Assembly: GCF_013155295.1 (NCBI RefSeq)
Contig: NZ_JABJXT010000011.1
Span: 1-64,000 of the forward strand
DNA from: Pseudogemmobacter hezensis
Lineage (GTDB): Bacteria; Pseudomonadota; Alphaproteobacteria; Rhodobacterales; Rhodobacteraceae
Direction: 5' to 3'
Length of the DNA: 64,000 bases
Numbering within the stretch: the stretch's first letter is position 1; each line of letters begins with the position of its first letter. Below, piece after piece: positions 48,621 through 57,693 of this stretch. The position numbers were made by a program, and so were the translations under genes. The notes beneath the pieces were generated by a model, which saw nothing but the letters and a program-made list of their open reading frames with translations, was not told where the DNA came from and did not search any database.

Positions 48621-49214
48621 TCAGGGCTTGTCGTCTTTTTTCATCAAAGCCGCAAGCCCGGCAAACGGTTTAAGCACATCTTCGGTCAGAGGTGTCTCGC
48701 CGGGGGGGGCGAAAACCGCCTCGCCCAGATCCGCGCCCTCGGCCCGGGGCCAGGGCGGCAGGGCCAGCGACAGCGCCTCGCAGGCGACGGCTGCGATATC
48801 AAGAAGCTCTGGGATCGCCTCCTGGCTGTCATCTTCCGGGATCTCGTATTCATCGGCCTCGGGATCGACCCAATCGGCCAGATAGCGCCGTGTCACCTCT
48901 TCGTCGATGCTGGCGGGGACGGGGGCGAGGGTGATGCTGCAGGCCTGGGTCAGCTGGGCTTTCAGGCTGGCGGTCAGGCGGAAATCGGCGCGGCCTTCGG
49001 GGGTGATTTCACCGACAAAGCTAAGCTGATCGATTCGCGGCAGGTCCAGATCGCGGGCCAGGGCTGCGCGGGCAGGGCCGTCGGGCAGCCAGCGAAAGCG
49101 GGTGGGCTTGCGATGCGACAGGGTGGCGGTGCGATATTGCGGTGCCTCGGTGGCGCCGGTTTTTGCGGCACTGGCTTTGTCGGCAGGACGGTCGGCAGGA
49201 AGGTCATCGGCCAT
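48621..49214 (-). CDS. YceD family protein (DUF177)
   Basis: YceD-type proteins lie before rpmF in many bacteria, and genetic linkage ties them to ribosomal RNA processing. This 197-aa protein fits: PEGRADFRLTASLKAQLTQACS, CSITLAPVPASIDEEVTRRYL and a C-terminal LPPWPRAEGAD are the family's regions. The role is not settled. It starts at 49214, divergent from bamE. About 280 bases with a weak hairpin separate it from rpmF. Confidence 0.88.
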   Translation of the reverse strand: MADDLPADRPADKASAAKTGATEAPQYRTATLSHRKPTRFRWLPDGPARAALARDLDLPRIDQLSFVGEITPEGRADFRLTASLKAQLTQACSITLAPVPASIDEEVTRRYLADWVDPEADEYEIPEDDSQEAIPELLDIAAVACEALSLALPPWPRAEGADLGEAVFAPPGETPLTEDVLKPFAGLAALMKKDDKP

Positions 49215-49497
49215 GAGGGAAGGGTCTTTCTTTAACGGGCTTTGTGCAAATGGCGCGGCTGCGGCATGGCCCCCGGGCATGCGCGGCCTGCGGCATGACG
49301 GGGGCGCAGGGCCGATTGAGGGTGCCCGGGGCGCTGGCCCGGACGGCGGATTTCATGCCGGCATCTGGCGGTCTGTCTGTGTAACCTTGAACACAGGGGG
49401 ATCCTTCTGCTATCTCAGGGCGCAAGAGGGCCGCTGGTCGTATTTGGCTGGTGGCTGAGTTTACCGCAAAGATTTCGGACAGAGCAACGGGGCAGGA

Positions 49498-49956
49498 ATG
49501 GCAGGCAGAACGGGAATGGCGCTGCGTATGGCGGCCCTGGGGCTTCTGCTGCTGGTCGCAGCCTGTGCGAAGATCTATCGCAATCACGGATATGTCCCTG
49601 ATGATGTCGAACTGGCGAAGGTCCAGGTCGGCGTTGATACGCGCGAGACGGTAACAGAGAAGATCGGCCGCCCCTCGGCGCAGGGTCTGCTGAATGATCT
49701 GGGCTGGTTCTATGTGCAAAGCCGGTTCGAGCATTATGGCCCGCAAGAGCCGACCGAGGTCGAGCGTCAGGTCGTCGCCATCAATTTCACCGAATCGGGT
49801 AAGGTTGCCAATATCGGCCGCTACGGTCTGGAGGATGGCCGCGTGATCGAGCTGTCGCGCCGGGTGACCGAAAGCAATATCCGCGGCGTCAGCTTTATCG
49901 GCCAGCTTCTGGGCAATGTGGGCCGGCTTAACGCAAGCGACCTGGTCCGCAACTGA
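49498..49956 (+). CDS. bamE: outer membrane assembly lipoprotein BamE
   Basis: BamE is a lipoprotein of the BAM complex that inserts beta-barrel proteins. The 152-aa precursor has a signal peptide ending in the lipobox LLVAAC (Cys at about 23) and an SmpA/OmlA domain (VQVGVDTRETVTEKIGRPS). Two in-frame ATGs are close (49498 and 49516) and I cannot decide between them. A strong terminator follows. Confidence 0.9.
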   Translation: MAGRTGMALRMAALGLLLLVAACAKIYRNHGYVPDDVELAKVQVGVDTRETVTEKIGRPSAQGLLNDLGWFYVQSRFEHYGPQEPTEVERQVVAINFTESGKVANIGRYGLEDGRVIELSRRVTESNIRGVSFIGQLLGNVGRLNASDLVRN

Positions 49957-49993
49957 GGCAGCCGCCCCGGGGCCGGGTGGTCGATATGGAAAC

Positions 49994-50029
49994 AAAAAGG
50001 CGCTGCAGGGATTTCTGCAGCGCCTTTTT
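49994..50029. terminator. strong terminator after bamE
   Basis: AAAAAGGCGCTGCAG (49994-50008) and CTGCAGCGCCTTTTT (50015-50029) pair perfectly around a 6-nt loop, with A- and T-rich flanks. It lies between convergent bamE and msrB and should work in both directions. Confidence 0.92.
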
Positions 50030-50060
50030 TTATCTGTGTTCCCCTGGCGGGGTGTCAGCG

Positions 50061-50462
50061 TCAGGCCTGATCTTCGGCATCAAAGGCCATTGCAACACCG
50101 TTGATGCAATAGCGCAGGCCGCCCCGGTCAGGCGGGCCATCGGGGAAGACATGGCCCAGATGCGCGTCACAGCGGGCGCAATGCACCTCGGTGCGGATCA
50201 TGCCATGGCTGACATCGCGTGAGCCCTCGATGCTTTCGGCGTCAACGGGGGCGGTAAAGGCGGGCCAGCCACAGCCGGAATCAAACCGCTCTTCCGAGGT
50301 GAACAGCGGTGCGCCGCAACAGATGCAGTGATAGGTGCCTTCGCCTTCGGGAAATTCGTCATGGCTGAAGGGGCGCTCGGTTGCATGTTTGCGCGTGACC
50401 TCATAGGCCAGATCAGACAGCTGGGCGCGCCATTCCTGATCCGATTTGACGATCTTGCTCAT
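50061..50462 (-). CDS. msrB: peptide methionine (R)-S-oxide reductase
   Basis: MsrB reduces methionine-R-sulfoxide in proteins. The 133-aa protein has two zinc-binding CxxC pairs (CICCGAPLF and [12 protein letters not shown]), the CGWPAF stretch and the catalytic Cys in RYCINGVAM (about 117). An AAGGAG box precedes the ATG. Confidence 0.95.
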   Translation of the reverse strand: MSKIVKSDQEWRAQLSDLAYEVTRKHATERPFSHDEFPEGEGTYHCICCGAPLFTSEERFDSGCGWPAFTAPVDAESIEGSRDVSHGMIRTEVHCARCDAHLGHVFPDGPPDRGGLRYCINGVAMAFDAEDQA

Positions 50463-50527
50463 ATCGCGCTCCTTTGGGGATGATGGCGGGGTGGTTTCAC
50501 CTGACGAATCTAGGATGCGGAGCGGGA

Positions 50528-51301
50528 ATGTCGAGGGGGGCAGGGCAAGCCGGGCTGCGAACCGGGCTGATTGCGCCGCAGATGCTGCCGCTTGCGCGGG
50601 GCGGCATGCGGGCGCGGCTGGCCGGGGGGGCGCAGGATCTGGCGCGGGTGCAGGCGCTCAGGGCGCTTTGCTGGCCGGGTGAGACGCCGGACCCGCTGGA
50701 TACCCAGGCCGGGCATCTGATGATCGAGGGCCGGGATGGCAGGCTGCTGGCCGCGATGCGGGTGGCGGTGGCGGGCTCTGGCGCGGCGCTGCACGATTGC
50801 TACGCGGCCCGCTATTATGATCTGTCAAATCTGCAGGCCACGGAAGGGCCACTGATCGAGCCGGGGCGATTTTCCCTGGCCCCGGGTGCGGCGAACTGGG
50901 AGGTGCTGCGCCTGACCTGGGCTGCGCTGGCACGGCTGGTTTTGCAAATGGGGGCGGGCCATCTCTTTGGCTGTGCGTCTTTTCCGGGCACTGACTGGCA
51001 TCCGCATCGTGAGGCGCTGGCGCTCCTGGCCGGGCATCAGGGGCCTGATGCGCTGCGCCCCGGCCCCCGCGCGCCTGAGCGTGTCGCTTACCCTGCGCTG
51101 ACGGGGGCGGTGACGGATCACAAGGCCGCGCTGGCGGGCCTGCCGCCCTTGCTGCGCTTTTACCTGACGCTGGGGGGCTGGGTTTCAGATCATGCCGTGG
51201 TCGATCGCCAGCTGAACACGCTGCATGTTTTCACCTGTGTCGAGGTCGCAAAAATGCCAAAGGCGCGACAGGTTTCCCTGCGCGCCCTGGCGGTTGACTG
51301 A
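50528..51301 (+). CDS. ornithine-lipid N-acyltransferase (OlsB-like)
   Basis: OlsB transfers a 3-hydroxyacyl group to ornithine, the first step of ornithine-lipid synthesis. The 257-aa protein shares the GNAT-like core and the ending [20 protein letters not shown] and MPKAR typical of OlsB proteins. [18 protein letters not shown] and [12 protein letters not shown] are further family stretches. The partner OlsA, a PlsC-like acyltransferase, is not adjacent, although a PlsC-type gene lies at 11845. Confidence 0.85.
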   Translation: MSRGAGQAGLRTGLIAPQMLPLARGGMRARLAGGAQDLARVQALRALCWPGETPDPLDTQAGHLMIEGRDGRLLAAMRVAVAGSGAALHDCYAARYYDLSNLQATEGPLIEPGRFSLAPGAANWEVLRLTWAALARLVLQMGAGHLFGCASFPGTDWHPHREALALLAGHQGPDALRPGPRAPERVAYPALTGAVTDHKAALAGLPPLLRFYLTLGGWVSDHAVVDRQLNTLHVFTCVEVAKMPKARQVSLRALAVD

Positions 51302-51309
51302 CCCGGATC

Positions 51310-52293
51310 TCAGCCCCTTGCGCGGCGTCCGCCACGACGCCCGCCTGCTGCGCTGCTGGCGGCAGCCGCCGAGGCCTCGGAAAAGCTCGCGCCTTCCCCG
51401 ACCGCCTCGATCACCTTTGAAAAGCGGATCCACTCGCCGCCATTCGCGTCGTGGTTCATCAGGAAATTGGCGGCGCGGATCGCCTCCATCTCCTGCTGGC
51501 GCACCGGGTTCATAATGGCCGAGGTCATGCCGGCGCAGATCGCCATCGGCAGGAAAGCCCCGTTGATCCCATGGCGATGCGGCAGGCCGAACGAGATATT
51601 CGAGGCGCCGCAGGTGGTGTTCACGCCCAGCTCGTCACGCAGGCGGCGCACCAGGGTAAAGACCTGCTGGCCCGCCGTGCCCATTGCGCCAATCGGCATT
51701 ACCAGCGGATCGACGACGATGTCATGCGCGGGAATGCCGAAATCGGCGGCCCGCTGGACGATTTTCTTCGCCACCGCAAAACGCACATCCGGGTCGGGCG
51801 AGATGCCGGTGTCGTCGTTCGAGATCGCCACCACCGGCACGTTGTATTTCTTGACCAGCGGCAGAACCAGCTCAAGCCGCTCTTCCTCGCCGGTGACGGA
51901 ATTCAAAAGCGGACGCCCCTCGGCCGCCATAAGCCCGGCCTCAAGCGCACCGGGAACCGAGCTGTCGATGCACAGTGGCACATCAACCGTTTGCTGCACG
52001 ATTTCGACCAGCTGCTTCATCAGCGGCGGCTCGACAAAGTTGTTATCGGCATAGCGGGGGTCTTCGGCCATTTTATTGGTGAAAACCGCGCCCGAGTTGA
52101 TGTCGAGCACCGTTGCCCCGCAGGCGACCTGCTCCAGCGCATCGCGGATGACGGTCTCGAAATTCCCGGCCTCCAGCTCGGCGGCCAGCTTTTTGCGCCC
52201 GGTGGGATTGATGCGCTCGCCGATCACGCAGAAGGGCTCATCAAAGCCGATGACTACGGTTTTTGTTTTAGATTCAATGACGGTGCGGGTCAT
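51310..52293 (-). CDS. methyltetrahydrofolate:corrinoid methyltransferase-type pterin-binding protein
   Basis: The 327-aa protein is a pterin-binding TIM barrel. ERINPTGRKKLAAEL, DINSGAVF, ISNDDTGISPDPD and CGASNISFGLPHRHGINGAF are the usual family features. It moves a methyl group from methyl-tetrahydrofolate to a corrinoid protein, and could be the folate part of a split cobalamin-dependent methionine synthase or a demethylation pathway. The Arg/Gly-rich C-terminus is unusual. An MTHFR-like gene lies 33 bp upstream and the three genes here are close, so I read them as one operon. Confidence 0.85.
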   Translation of the reverse strand: MTRTVIESKTKTVVIGFDEPFCVIGERINPTGRKKLAAELEAGNFETVIRDALEQVACGATVLDINSGAVFTNKMAEDPRYADNNFVEPPLMKQLVEIVQQTVDVPLCIDSSVPGALEAGLMAAEGRPLLNSVTGEEERLELVLPLVKKYNVPVVAISNDDTGISPDPDVRFAVAKKIVQRAADFGIPAHDIVVDPLVMPIGAMGTAGQQVFTLVRRLRDELGVNTTCGASNISFGLPHRHGINGAFLPMAICAGMTSAIMNPVRQQEMEAIRAANFLMNHDANGGEWIRFSKVIEAVGEGASFSEASAAAASSAAGGRRGGRRARG

Positions 52294-52326
52294 TCTTAAA
52301 CCTTTTTGTGAAGATGTTTTGCGGGC

Positions 52327-53241
52327 TCAGGCAGCGCGTGCGGGCTTGCCTGAAAGGCCGCCATTGGCGGTGACCCATTCGGCATTGGTTTTGATCCCGC
52401 CCAGCGGGAAGAAGTGGACCTGCTCGATCCCAAAGCCGGGATTGGCGGCTTTATGGGCGGCAAGGCCGGCCAGAACCTCGGTCGGCTCATAGGGCAGCAG
52501 CAGCTTTGTCACATCAAGGGCGCGTTTTTGCAGCACTTTTAAAGACGGCCCAACGCCGCAGGCAATGGCAAATTTGATCAGCGTCTGCAGCTTTGCAGGC
52601 CCCGCGATACCGATATGGATCGGCAGGCCGACACCCTCTTGCTGCAGGCGATTGGCCCAGGCGATCACCGGATCTGCGTCGAAACAGAACTGCGTCGCCA
52701 TGGCCATTTTCGCGTCTGTCCGCTCGGCAAAGGCCGATTTCCAGCGGGCCGCCTCCATCACGGCGCGGTCAGAGCCGTCGGCGTCGATGTCTTTGTTGCC
52801 CTCGGGGTGGCCCGCGACATGCAGGCGCTGAAAGCCGTCAAAGGCCCCGGATTCAAGCAGTTGCATCGAGGAGTGAAAGTCGCCCTGCGGCTGCGCCAGG
52901 CCGCCCGCCAGCAAAAGCCCCTGCGCCACGCCCACATCTTTGTAACGCGCCACCCAGTCGGTAAGGGTCGCTTTGTCTTTGATGATGCGGGCCGGGAAAT
53001 GCGGCATCACATCATAGCCCTCGGCCCCGATCCGTTTGGCGGTGGCGACCATATCCTCAATCGGGGTGCCTTCGATATGGGCGATATAGACGCGGGTGCC
53101 CAGCGGCAGCAGGGCGCGAAAATCCTCAACCTTTTCGGCGGTGCGCGGCATCACCTCGATCGAATAGCCCTTCAGAAAGCCTTCAAGATCGGGGCCAGCG
53201 GCGGCAGGAGCGGCGGATTTGCGAAAGGAAAACAAGGCCAT
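52327..53241 (-). CDS. methylenetetrahydrofolate reductase-like protein
   Basis: This 304-aa TIM-barrel protein matches MTHFR-like proteins. YIAHIEGTPIEDMVATAKRI and LLAGGLAQPQGDF are suggestive, and FCFDADPVIAWANRL resembles the folate-binding region. It would make methyl-THF for the downstream methyltransferase. The start is set at ATG 53241 because AAAGGA lies just upstream. Similarity to classical MetF is weak by eye, so the function is inferred partly from context. Confidence 0.75.
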   Translation of the reverse strand: MALFSFRKSAAPAAAGPDLEGFLKGYSIEVMPRTAEKVEDFRALLPLGTRVYIAHIEGTPIEDMVATAKRIGAEGYDVMPHFPARIIKDKATLTDWVARYKDVGVAQGLLLAGGLAQPQGDFHSSMQLLESGAFDGFQRLHVAGHPEGNKDIDADGSDRAVMEAARWKSAFAERTDAKMAMATQFCFDADPVIAWANRLQQEGVGLPIHIGIAGPAKLQTLIKFAIACGVGPSLKVLQKRALDVTKLLLPYEPTEVLAGLAAHKAANPGFGIEQVHFFPLGGIKTNAEWVTANGGLSGKPARAA

Positions 53242-53304
53242 CAGTCGTTCCTTTAAGGTTGATTGCATCATGGATCACGCGCTGTGGGTCAGGTAACAGG
53301 GGCT

Positions 53305-53625
53305 TTAGGTATTGGCCGCAGGTGTTTCCCAGCCGTCTGCAGCGATCAGCGCCTTGATCCGCTCCTGGTCGTATTCCGCCTCCAGCCGGGCGGCGGTGTC
53401 TTTGGCGATCTGGTCGGGATCGCCCTCGCCCTCGGCCTCGCCCTCAACGGATTTGCGCCATTCGGCCAGATAGGCGTCTGAATCGCGGGCGCCGATCTTC
53501 ATCGCGCAGCGGTCAATCGCCTGTTCAAACCGCTCTGGCAGCTGCACTTTCGAGCCGCGCCGCCCTTTGCCGACGATGACCTGGGCGGGAATATCCCGCC
53601 AGCGGACGATGGTGATTTCCGGCAT
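53305..53625 (-). CDS. small 'virulence factor' domain protein
   Basis: The 106-aa protein starts MPEITIVRWRDIPAQVIVGK, the signature of the Virulence_fact family (PF13769), whose name is historical. It has an acidic C-terminal half. I know of no settled function. It is the first gene of the cluster with the MTHFR-like and pterin methyltransferase genes, so a role in one-carbon transfer is possible. Confidence 0.75.
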   Translation of the reverse strand: MPEITIVRWRDIPAQVIVGKGRRGSKVQLPERFEQAIDRCAMKIGARDSDAYLAEWRKSVEGEAEGEGDPDQIAKDTAARLEAEYDQERIKALIAADGWETPAANT

Positions 53626-53864
53626 GTTCTGCGATTCCCCCCGTTTCTCTCTCTTTGTGTAGACGTCGCAAACCGGCTTTCATGGTCGGTTTTCGACATG
53701 GCGCGACCTGGCAGCGACAGCCGCCGCCTCTGCAGGCGCGCACAGCTGCGGTGCGCCACCACCCTGCGTTCGCGGGCGCATTGGCGCAAGCGGGGCGGTG
53801 ATGAAACCTTGTCATGAAACCGATGCGCGACTACATTCATTTTCAACCACATATGGAGGGCGGT

Positions 53865-55013
53865 ATGACGCCCGAGCGTCCCCAAGGGGCGGACGCAGCA
53901 CCAGATCGCGTCGAGGCGGATGTTCCCGCCTCCCTCTCTGGTGTTCCGTCACCCCGCGATGGCCGGGGAACAGCGCTTTATGCGGCGCTGGACCTTGGCA
54001 CGAATTCGTGTCGCATGCTGATCGCCCAACCACAGGGCGCGCAGTTTGAGGTCACGGACAGTTTTTCCAAGACCGTGCAACTGGGCGCGGGGCTGGAATC
54101 ATCGGGCCGGCTTAGCCGGGCCTCGATGGCGCGCACCATTCAGGCGCTGCGCATCTGTCAGAAAAAGATTGAGAAACACGGTGTTACCCGGATGCGGCTG
54201 GTCGCAACCGAGGCCTGCAGGCGTGCCCGCAATGCCCGCGAGTTTATCCGCCAGGTGCGGCGCGAAACCGGGATGAGCCTTGAGATCATCTCGGCCGAGG
54301 AAGAGGCGCGGCTTGCTGTCGTATCCTGTGCGCCGCTGGTCAGCCCAAAGACCGAGCAGCTTCTGGTTGTCGATATCGGCGGCGGCTCGACCGAGCTGGT
54401 CTGGATTGACCTGTCGGATGTCGCACCCGAGGATCGGGCGCAGTCGATCATGCGGATGCGGATGGGGTTCAACCATCAGTTCGATGGCCCCCAGGCGCGG
54501 GTGGTTGACTGGATCTCGGTCAAGCTGGGGGTCGCCACGCTGAAAGAGCAGTTCCAGGATGTCGAGGATGACGCCGCGCGTTTCGCGCTGATGTCCTGGT
54601 TCTTTGAGGAAAACCTCAGCAGTTTCAGCCCCTACCACTCGCAGGCGGGGCAATCGACCACCGGGCGCGAAGGGTTCCAGATCATCGGCACCTCAGGCAC
54701 CGTGACCACGGTCGCGGCCTCCTGGCTGGGGCTGAAACGCTATGATCGGGCCAAGGTGGACGGGTTGCAGATGACCAGCGGCCAGATCGACGGGGTGATC
54801 CGCGACTATCTGGCGCTTGGGCCAGAGGGACGCCGGACCGACCCGCGCATCGGGCGAGACCGCCATACGCTGATCATGTCGGGGGCGGCGATCTTACAGG
54901 CGCTGATGCGGATCTGGCCCACCGACCGGCTGTCGGTTGCGGATCGCGGTCTGCGCGAGGGTCTGCTATACGCGCAGATGAGCGCGGATGGCGTATTGGA
55001 AGAAAGCCCGTAA
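53865..55013 (+). CDS. exopolyphosphatase/pppGpp phosphohydrolase (Ppx/GppA family)
   Basis: The enzyme hydrolyses polyphosphate or pppGpp. The 382-aa protein has [12 protein letters not shown] at the phosphate-1 site and [12 protein letters not shown] at the phosphate-2 site. ATG 53865 with GGAGGG upstream is preferred over the start at 53814. The C-terminal HD-like part is short, as in the compact family. The two activities cannot be told apart from sequence. rlmE follows after about 30 bp. Confidence 0.9.
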   Translation: MTPERPQGADAAPDRVEADVPASLSGVPSPRDGRGTALYAALDLGTNSCRMLIAQPQGAQFEVTDSFSKTVQLGAGLESSGRLSRASMARTIQALRICQKKIEKHGVTRMRLVATEACRRARNAREFIRQVRRETGMSLEIISAEEEARLAVVSCAPLVSPKTEQLLVVDIGGGSTELVWIDLSDVAPEDRAQSIMRMRMGFNHQFDGPQARVVDWISVKLGVATLKEQFQDVEDDAARFALMSWFFEENLSSFSPYHSQAGQSTTGREGFQIIGTSGTVTTVAASWLGLKRYDRAKVDGLQMTSGQIDGVIRDYLALGPEGRRTDPRIGRDRHTLIMSGAAILQALMRIWPTDRLSVADRGLREGLLYAQMSADGVLEESP

Positions 55014-55045
55014 GGGCGCGGGATTTGGACAGAGAGATCCGAGCG

Positions 55046-55804
55046 ATGAACAAGACGCCAGAGGGCAAAAACACTTCCGGGCGCGGCCAGCGTGATCTGC
55101 GCGTCAAGGTCAAGACCGCCAAGGGCCGCAAGCTTTCCTCGACGCTCTGGCTGGAGCGGCAGCTGAACGATCCCTATGTGGTGCGCGCCAAACGTGAGGG
55201 CTATCGCGGGCGTGCCGCCTATAAGATCATGGAGCTTGACGACCGTTATGGCTTTCTGAAGCCCGGGGCGCGGGTGGTCGATCTGGGCTGTGCGCCGGGC
55301 GGCTGGTGCCAGGTTGCGGTGCCGCGCGTCAATGCGCTTGGTGAGAACCTGAAAAAGCCCAGGGGCTATGTGCTGGGTGTCGATCTGCAAGAGGTCGAGC
55401 CGATCCCGGGGGCCGAGATCCACCAGCTGGATTTCCTCTCAGATGAGGCGGATGATCTGGTGAAGGGCTGGCTGGGCGGGCGCGCCGATGTGGTGATGTC
55501 TGACATGGCGGCGGCCTCTTCGGGGCATAAGGGCACCGACCACCTGCGCATCATCGCGCTGATCGAGGCGGCGCTGAGTTTCGCCTATGACGTGCTGGAT
55601 GAGGGCGGCACCTTTGTTGCCAAAGTGCTGGCAGGCGGCGCGGAAAACCAGATGCAGGCCGAGCTGAAGCGCAATTTCACCAAAGTTGCCAATGTGAAGC
55701 CGCCCGCCAGCCGCAAGGATTCCTCTGAGAAATTCGTGATTGCGATGGGCTATCGCGGCCGCAGCCTGCAAGAGGCCGCTGACAGGGATGCTGACGAGGA
55801 CTGA
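55046..55804 (+). CDS. rlmE: 23S rRNA (uridine-2'-O)-methyltransferase
   Basis: RlmE (RrmJ/FtsJ) methylates U2552 of 23S rRNA. The 252-aa protein has an N-terminal basic extension, the SAM motif [15 protein letters not shown], and the catalytic K-D-K-E residues in regions such as [10 protein letters not shown] and [20 protein letters not shown] 55046 starts MNKTPEGKN. Confidence 0.93.
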   Translation: MNKTPEGKNTSGRGQRDLRVKVKTAKGRKLSSTLWLERQLNDPYVVRAKREGYRGRAAYKIMELDDRYGFLKPGARVVDLGCAPGGWCQVAVPRVNALGENLKKPRGYVLGVDLQEVEPIPGAEIHQLDFLSDEADDLVKGWLGGRADVVMSDMAAASSGHKGTDHLRIIALIEAALSFAYDVLDEGGTFVAKVLAGGAENQMQAELKRNFTKVANVKPPASRKDSSEKFVIAMGYRGRSLQEAADRDADED

Positions 55805-55833
55805 GGCCACCGCCAGGCAGTTCGCCAGCCCGT

Positions 55834-56850
55834 TCAGCCCCCGGTATGGCTCATGTGGCGGGTCATCTGGCCGCGGATGGCCCCCTGGCGGGTATAGTCG
55901 AAATCATGGCCCTTTGGCTTGCGTGAGATGGCGTCGCGGATCGCGGCTTCCAGCGGGGCGGGGTCATCCGGGTGCAGGCGCAAGGGCGCACGCAGGTCGG
56001 CCATATCTTCCTGGCCGAGGCACATATACAGTTCGCCCGTGCAGGTCAGACGCACCCGGTTGCAGCTTTCGCAGAAATTATGCGTCAGCGGCGTGATGAA
56101 GCCGATCTTCTGCCCGGTTTCAGCCAGGCGCACATAGCGGGCCGGGCCGCCGCTGCGTTCCAACAGGTCCGTCAGGGTGAAGCGGTCGGCCAGCCGGGCC
56201 CGCAGATCGCGCAGGCTCCAGTATTGATCAAGGCGGTTTTCCTCGCCCATCTCGCCCATCGGCATGACCTCGATAAAGGTCAGGTCGAGATCTTCGCGCG
56301 CACACCAGTCCAGCAGGGGAAACAGCTCATCCTCGTTGAAGCCCTTCAGCGCGACGGTATTGATCTTGACCCGCATCCCCGCCGCTTTGGCCGCAAGAAT
56401 GCCGTCAAGCACCTGGTTCAGCCGCCCCCAGCGGGTGATCGTGGCGAATTTCGCCGGGTCCAGCGTATCAAGCGAGACATTGATCCGCCGCACACCCAGA
56501 TCCGCCAGCGGTGCTGCGAAACGCGACAGCTGGCTGCCATTGGTGGTCAGCGTCAGCTCCTGCAGCGCACCCGATTGCAGATGCCGTGCCATCGCCTCGA
56601 AAAATGTCATGATGCCGCGCCGGACCAGCGGCTCGCCGCCGGTGATGCGCAGCTTTTCCACCCCCATGCCGATAAAGGCCGAGCACATCCGGTCCAGCTC
56701 TTCCAGGCTCAGCAATTCGGCCTTCGGCAGGAAGGTCATATGCTCGGCCATGCAATAGGTGCAGCGAAAGTCACAGCGATCCGTCACCGAGACCCGCAGA
56801 TAGCGGATCGCGCGTGCAAAAGGATCAATAAGCGGGGCCATGTCTTTCAT
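55834..56850 (-). CDS. moaA: GTP 3',8-cyclase MoaA
   Basis: MoaA, with MoaC, makes cyclic pyranopterin monophosphate for molybdenum cofactor synthesis. The 338-aa radical-SAM protein has the CxxxCxxC motif in CDFRCTYCM (about 27), the second cluster cysteines in [16 protein letters not shown], and the C-terminal Gly-Gly tail needed by MoaC. Confidence 0.95.
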   Translation of the reverse strand: MKDMAPLIDPFARAIRYLRVSVTDRCDFRCTYCMAEHMTFLPKAELLSLEELDRMCSAFIGMGVEKLRITGGEPLVRRGIMTFFEAMARHLQSGALQELTLTTNGSQLSRFAAPLADLGVRRINVSLDTLDPAKFATITRWGRLNQVLDGILAAKAAGMRVKINTVALKGFNEDELFPLLDWCAREDLDLTFIEVMPMGEMGEENRLDQYWSLRDLRARLADRFTLTDLLERSGGPARYVRLAETGQKIGFITPLTHNFCESCNRVRLTCTGELYMCLGQEDMADLRAPLRLHPDDPAPLEAAIRDAISRKPKGHDFDYTRQGAIRGQMTRHMSHTGG

Positions 56851-57005
56851 CAGCCTAAATTAAGGGGGCGGGGCCTCTGCTACAAGGTGCAATCAGGGCG
56901 TGATCACGCGAAGGCGGGCAGCCCGGCTGCGCCAATGGTCGCCTATTATGGCCGAAGGGCCAGCAGGCAGTTGCGGGGGCGCGGTCTTGCTCTTATTCTG
57001 GGGGC

Positions 57006-57485
57006 ATGATGATGCGCATATTCGCCCTTGCTTCGCTGTCCCTCGCTTTGGCGGGATGTTCTGTATTTGATGGTCTGGGCAAGGGCAGGGCTGCGCCCGG
57101 GCCCTCGGGTGGCTCTGATCTGGCGACTGAATTTGCGCCTGCGGTCTCGACAACCGCTCTGGGCGCTGCGGGCCACAGTGCTGCCGCGCTGGACAAAACC
57201 AGCGAGGCAGAGAAAGCCGCCGCCCTGGCGCAACCGACCGCCGCGGGCGAGCGTGAACTGGGCAAGGCCGTGGTCGCGCTTGGGCCGCCGGCCGAGACCG
57301 GGCTTTGGGTGCAAAGCGTGCTGGTCAGCAGCAAAGGCCAGGGCCGGGTGGTTGCGCCCAATGGCCAGTCGTTGGCGGTAGAGCTGCGTCCGGGCAGTGG
57401 CGGGGCGCTGATGTCGCTTTCGGCCTATCAGGCGCTTGGCCTGTCGCTGACCTCGCTGCCCGAGCTGACGATTTTCGGCGGCTGA
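57006..57485 (+). CDS. putative lipoprotein
   Basis: The 159-aa precursor has a signal peptide with lipobox LALAGC (Cys at about 18), so it is probably an outer or inner membrane lipoprotein. The mature part has an Ala-rich linker and a beta-rich C-terminal domain (GLWVQSVLVSSKGQGRVVAP). Similar proteins in this order are sometimes called D-galactarate dehydratase, which the sequence does not support. A terminator follows. Confidence 0.75.
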   Translation: MMMRIFALASLSLALAGCSVFDGLGKGRAAPGPSGGSDLATEFAPAVSTTALGAAGHSAAALDKTSEAEKAAALAQPTAAGERELGKAVVALGPPAETGLWVQSVLVSSKGQGRVVAPNGQSLAVELRPGSGGALMSLSAYQALGLSLTSLPELTIFGG

Positions 57486-57511
57486 TCTTATTCCTCTGTA
57501 ATCGCAATGTG

Positions 57512-57545
57512 GAACCCGCCGCCCCAAAGGCCGCGGGTTCTTTTG
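57512..57545 (+). terminator. terminator after the lipoprotein gene
   Basis: GAACCCGC (57512-57519) pairs with GCGGGTTC (57533-57540) around a 13-nt loop and is followed by TTTTGC. Confidence 0.75.
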
Positions 57546-57693
57546 CTTTGGCCCTCTGTCTGTCGGCCTGAGAAAAATCTGCGGCTGAAAATAATTTGAT
57601 CAAATTTATTGAAGGCGAACCGGATTGCCCCTAATCTGGCGGGGAAGGGCGCTTTGCGCCTGATGATTCTTCCTGCCGGAAAGGGTGGTCACC

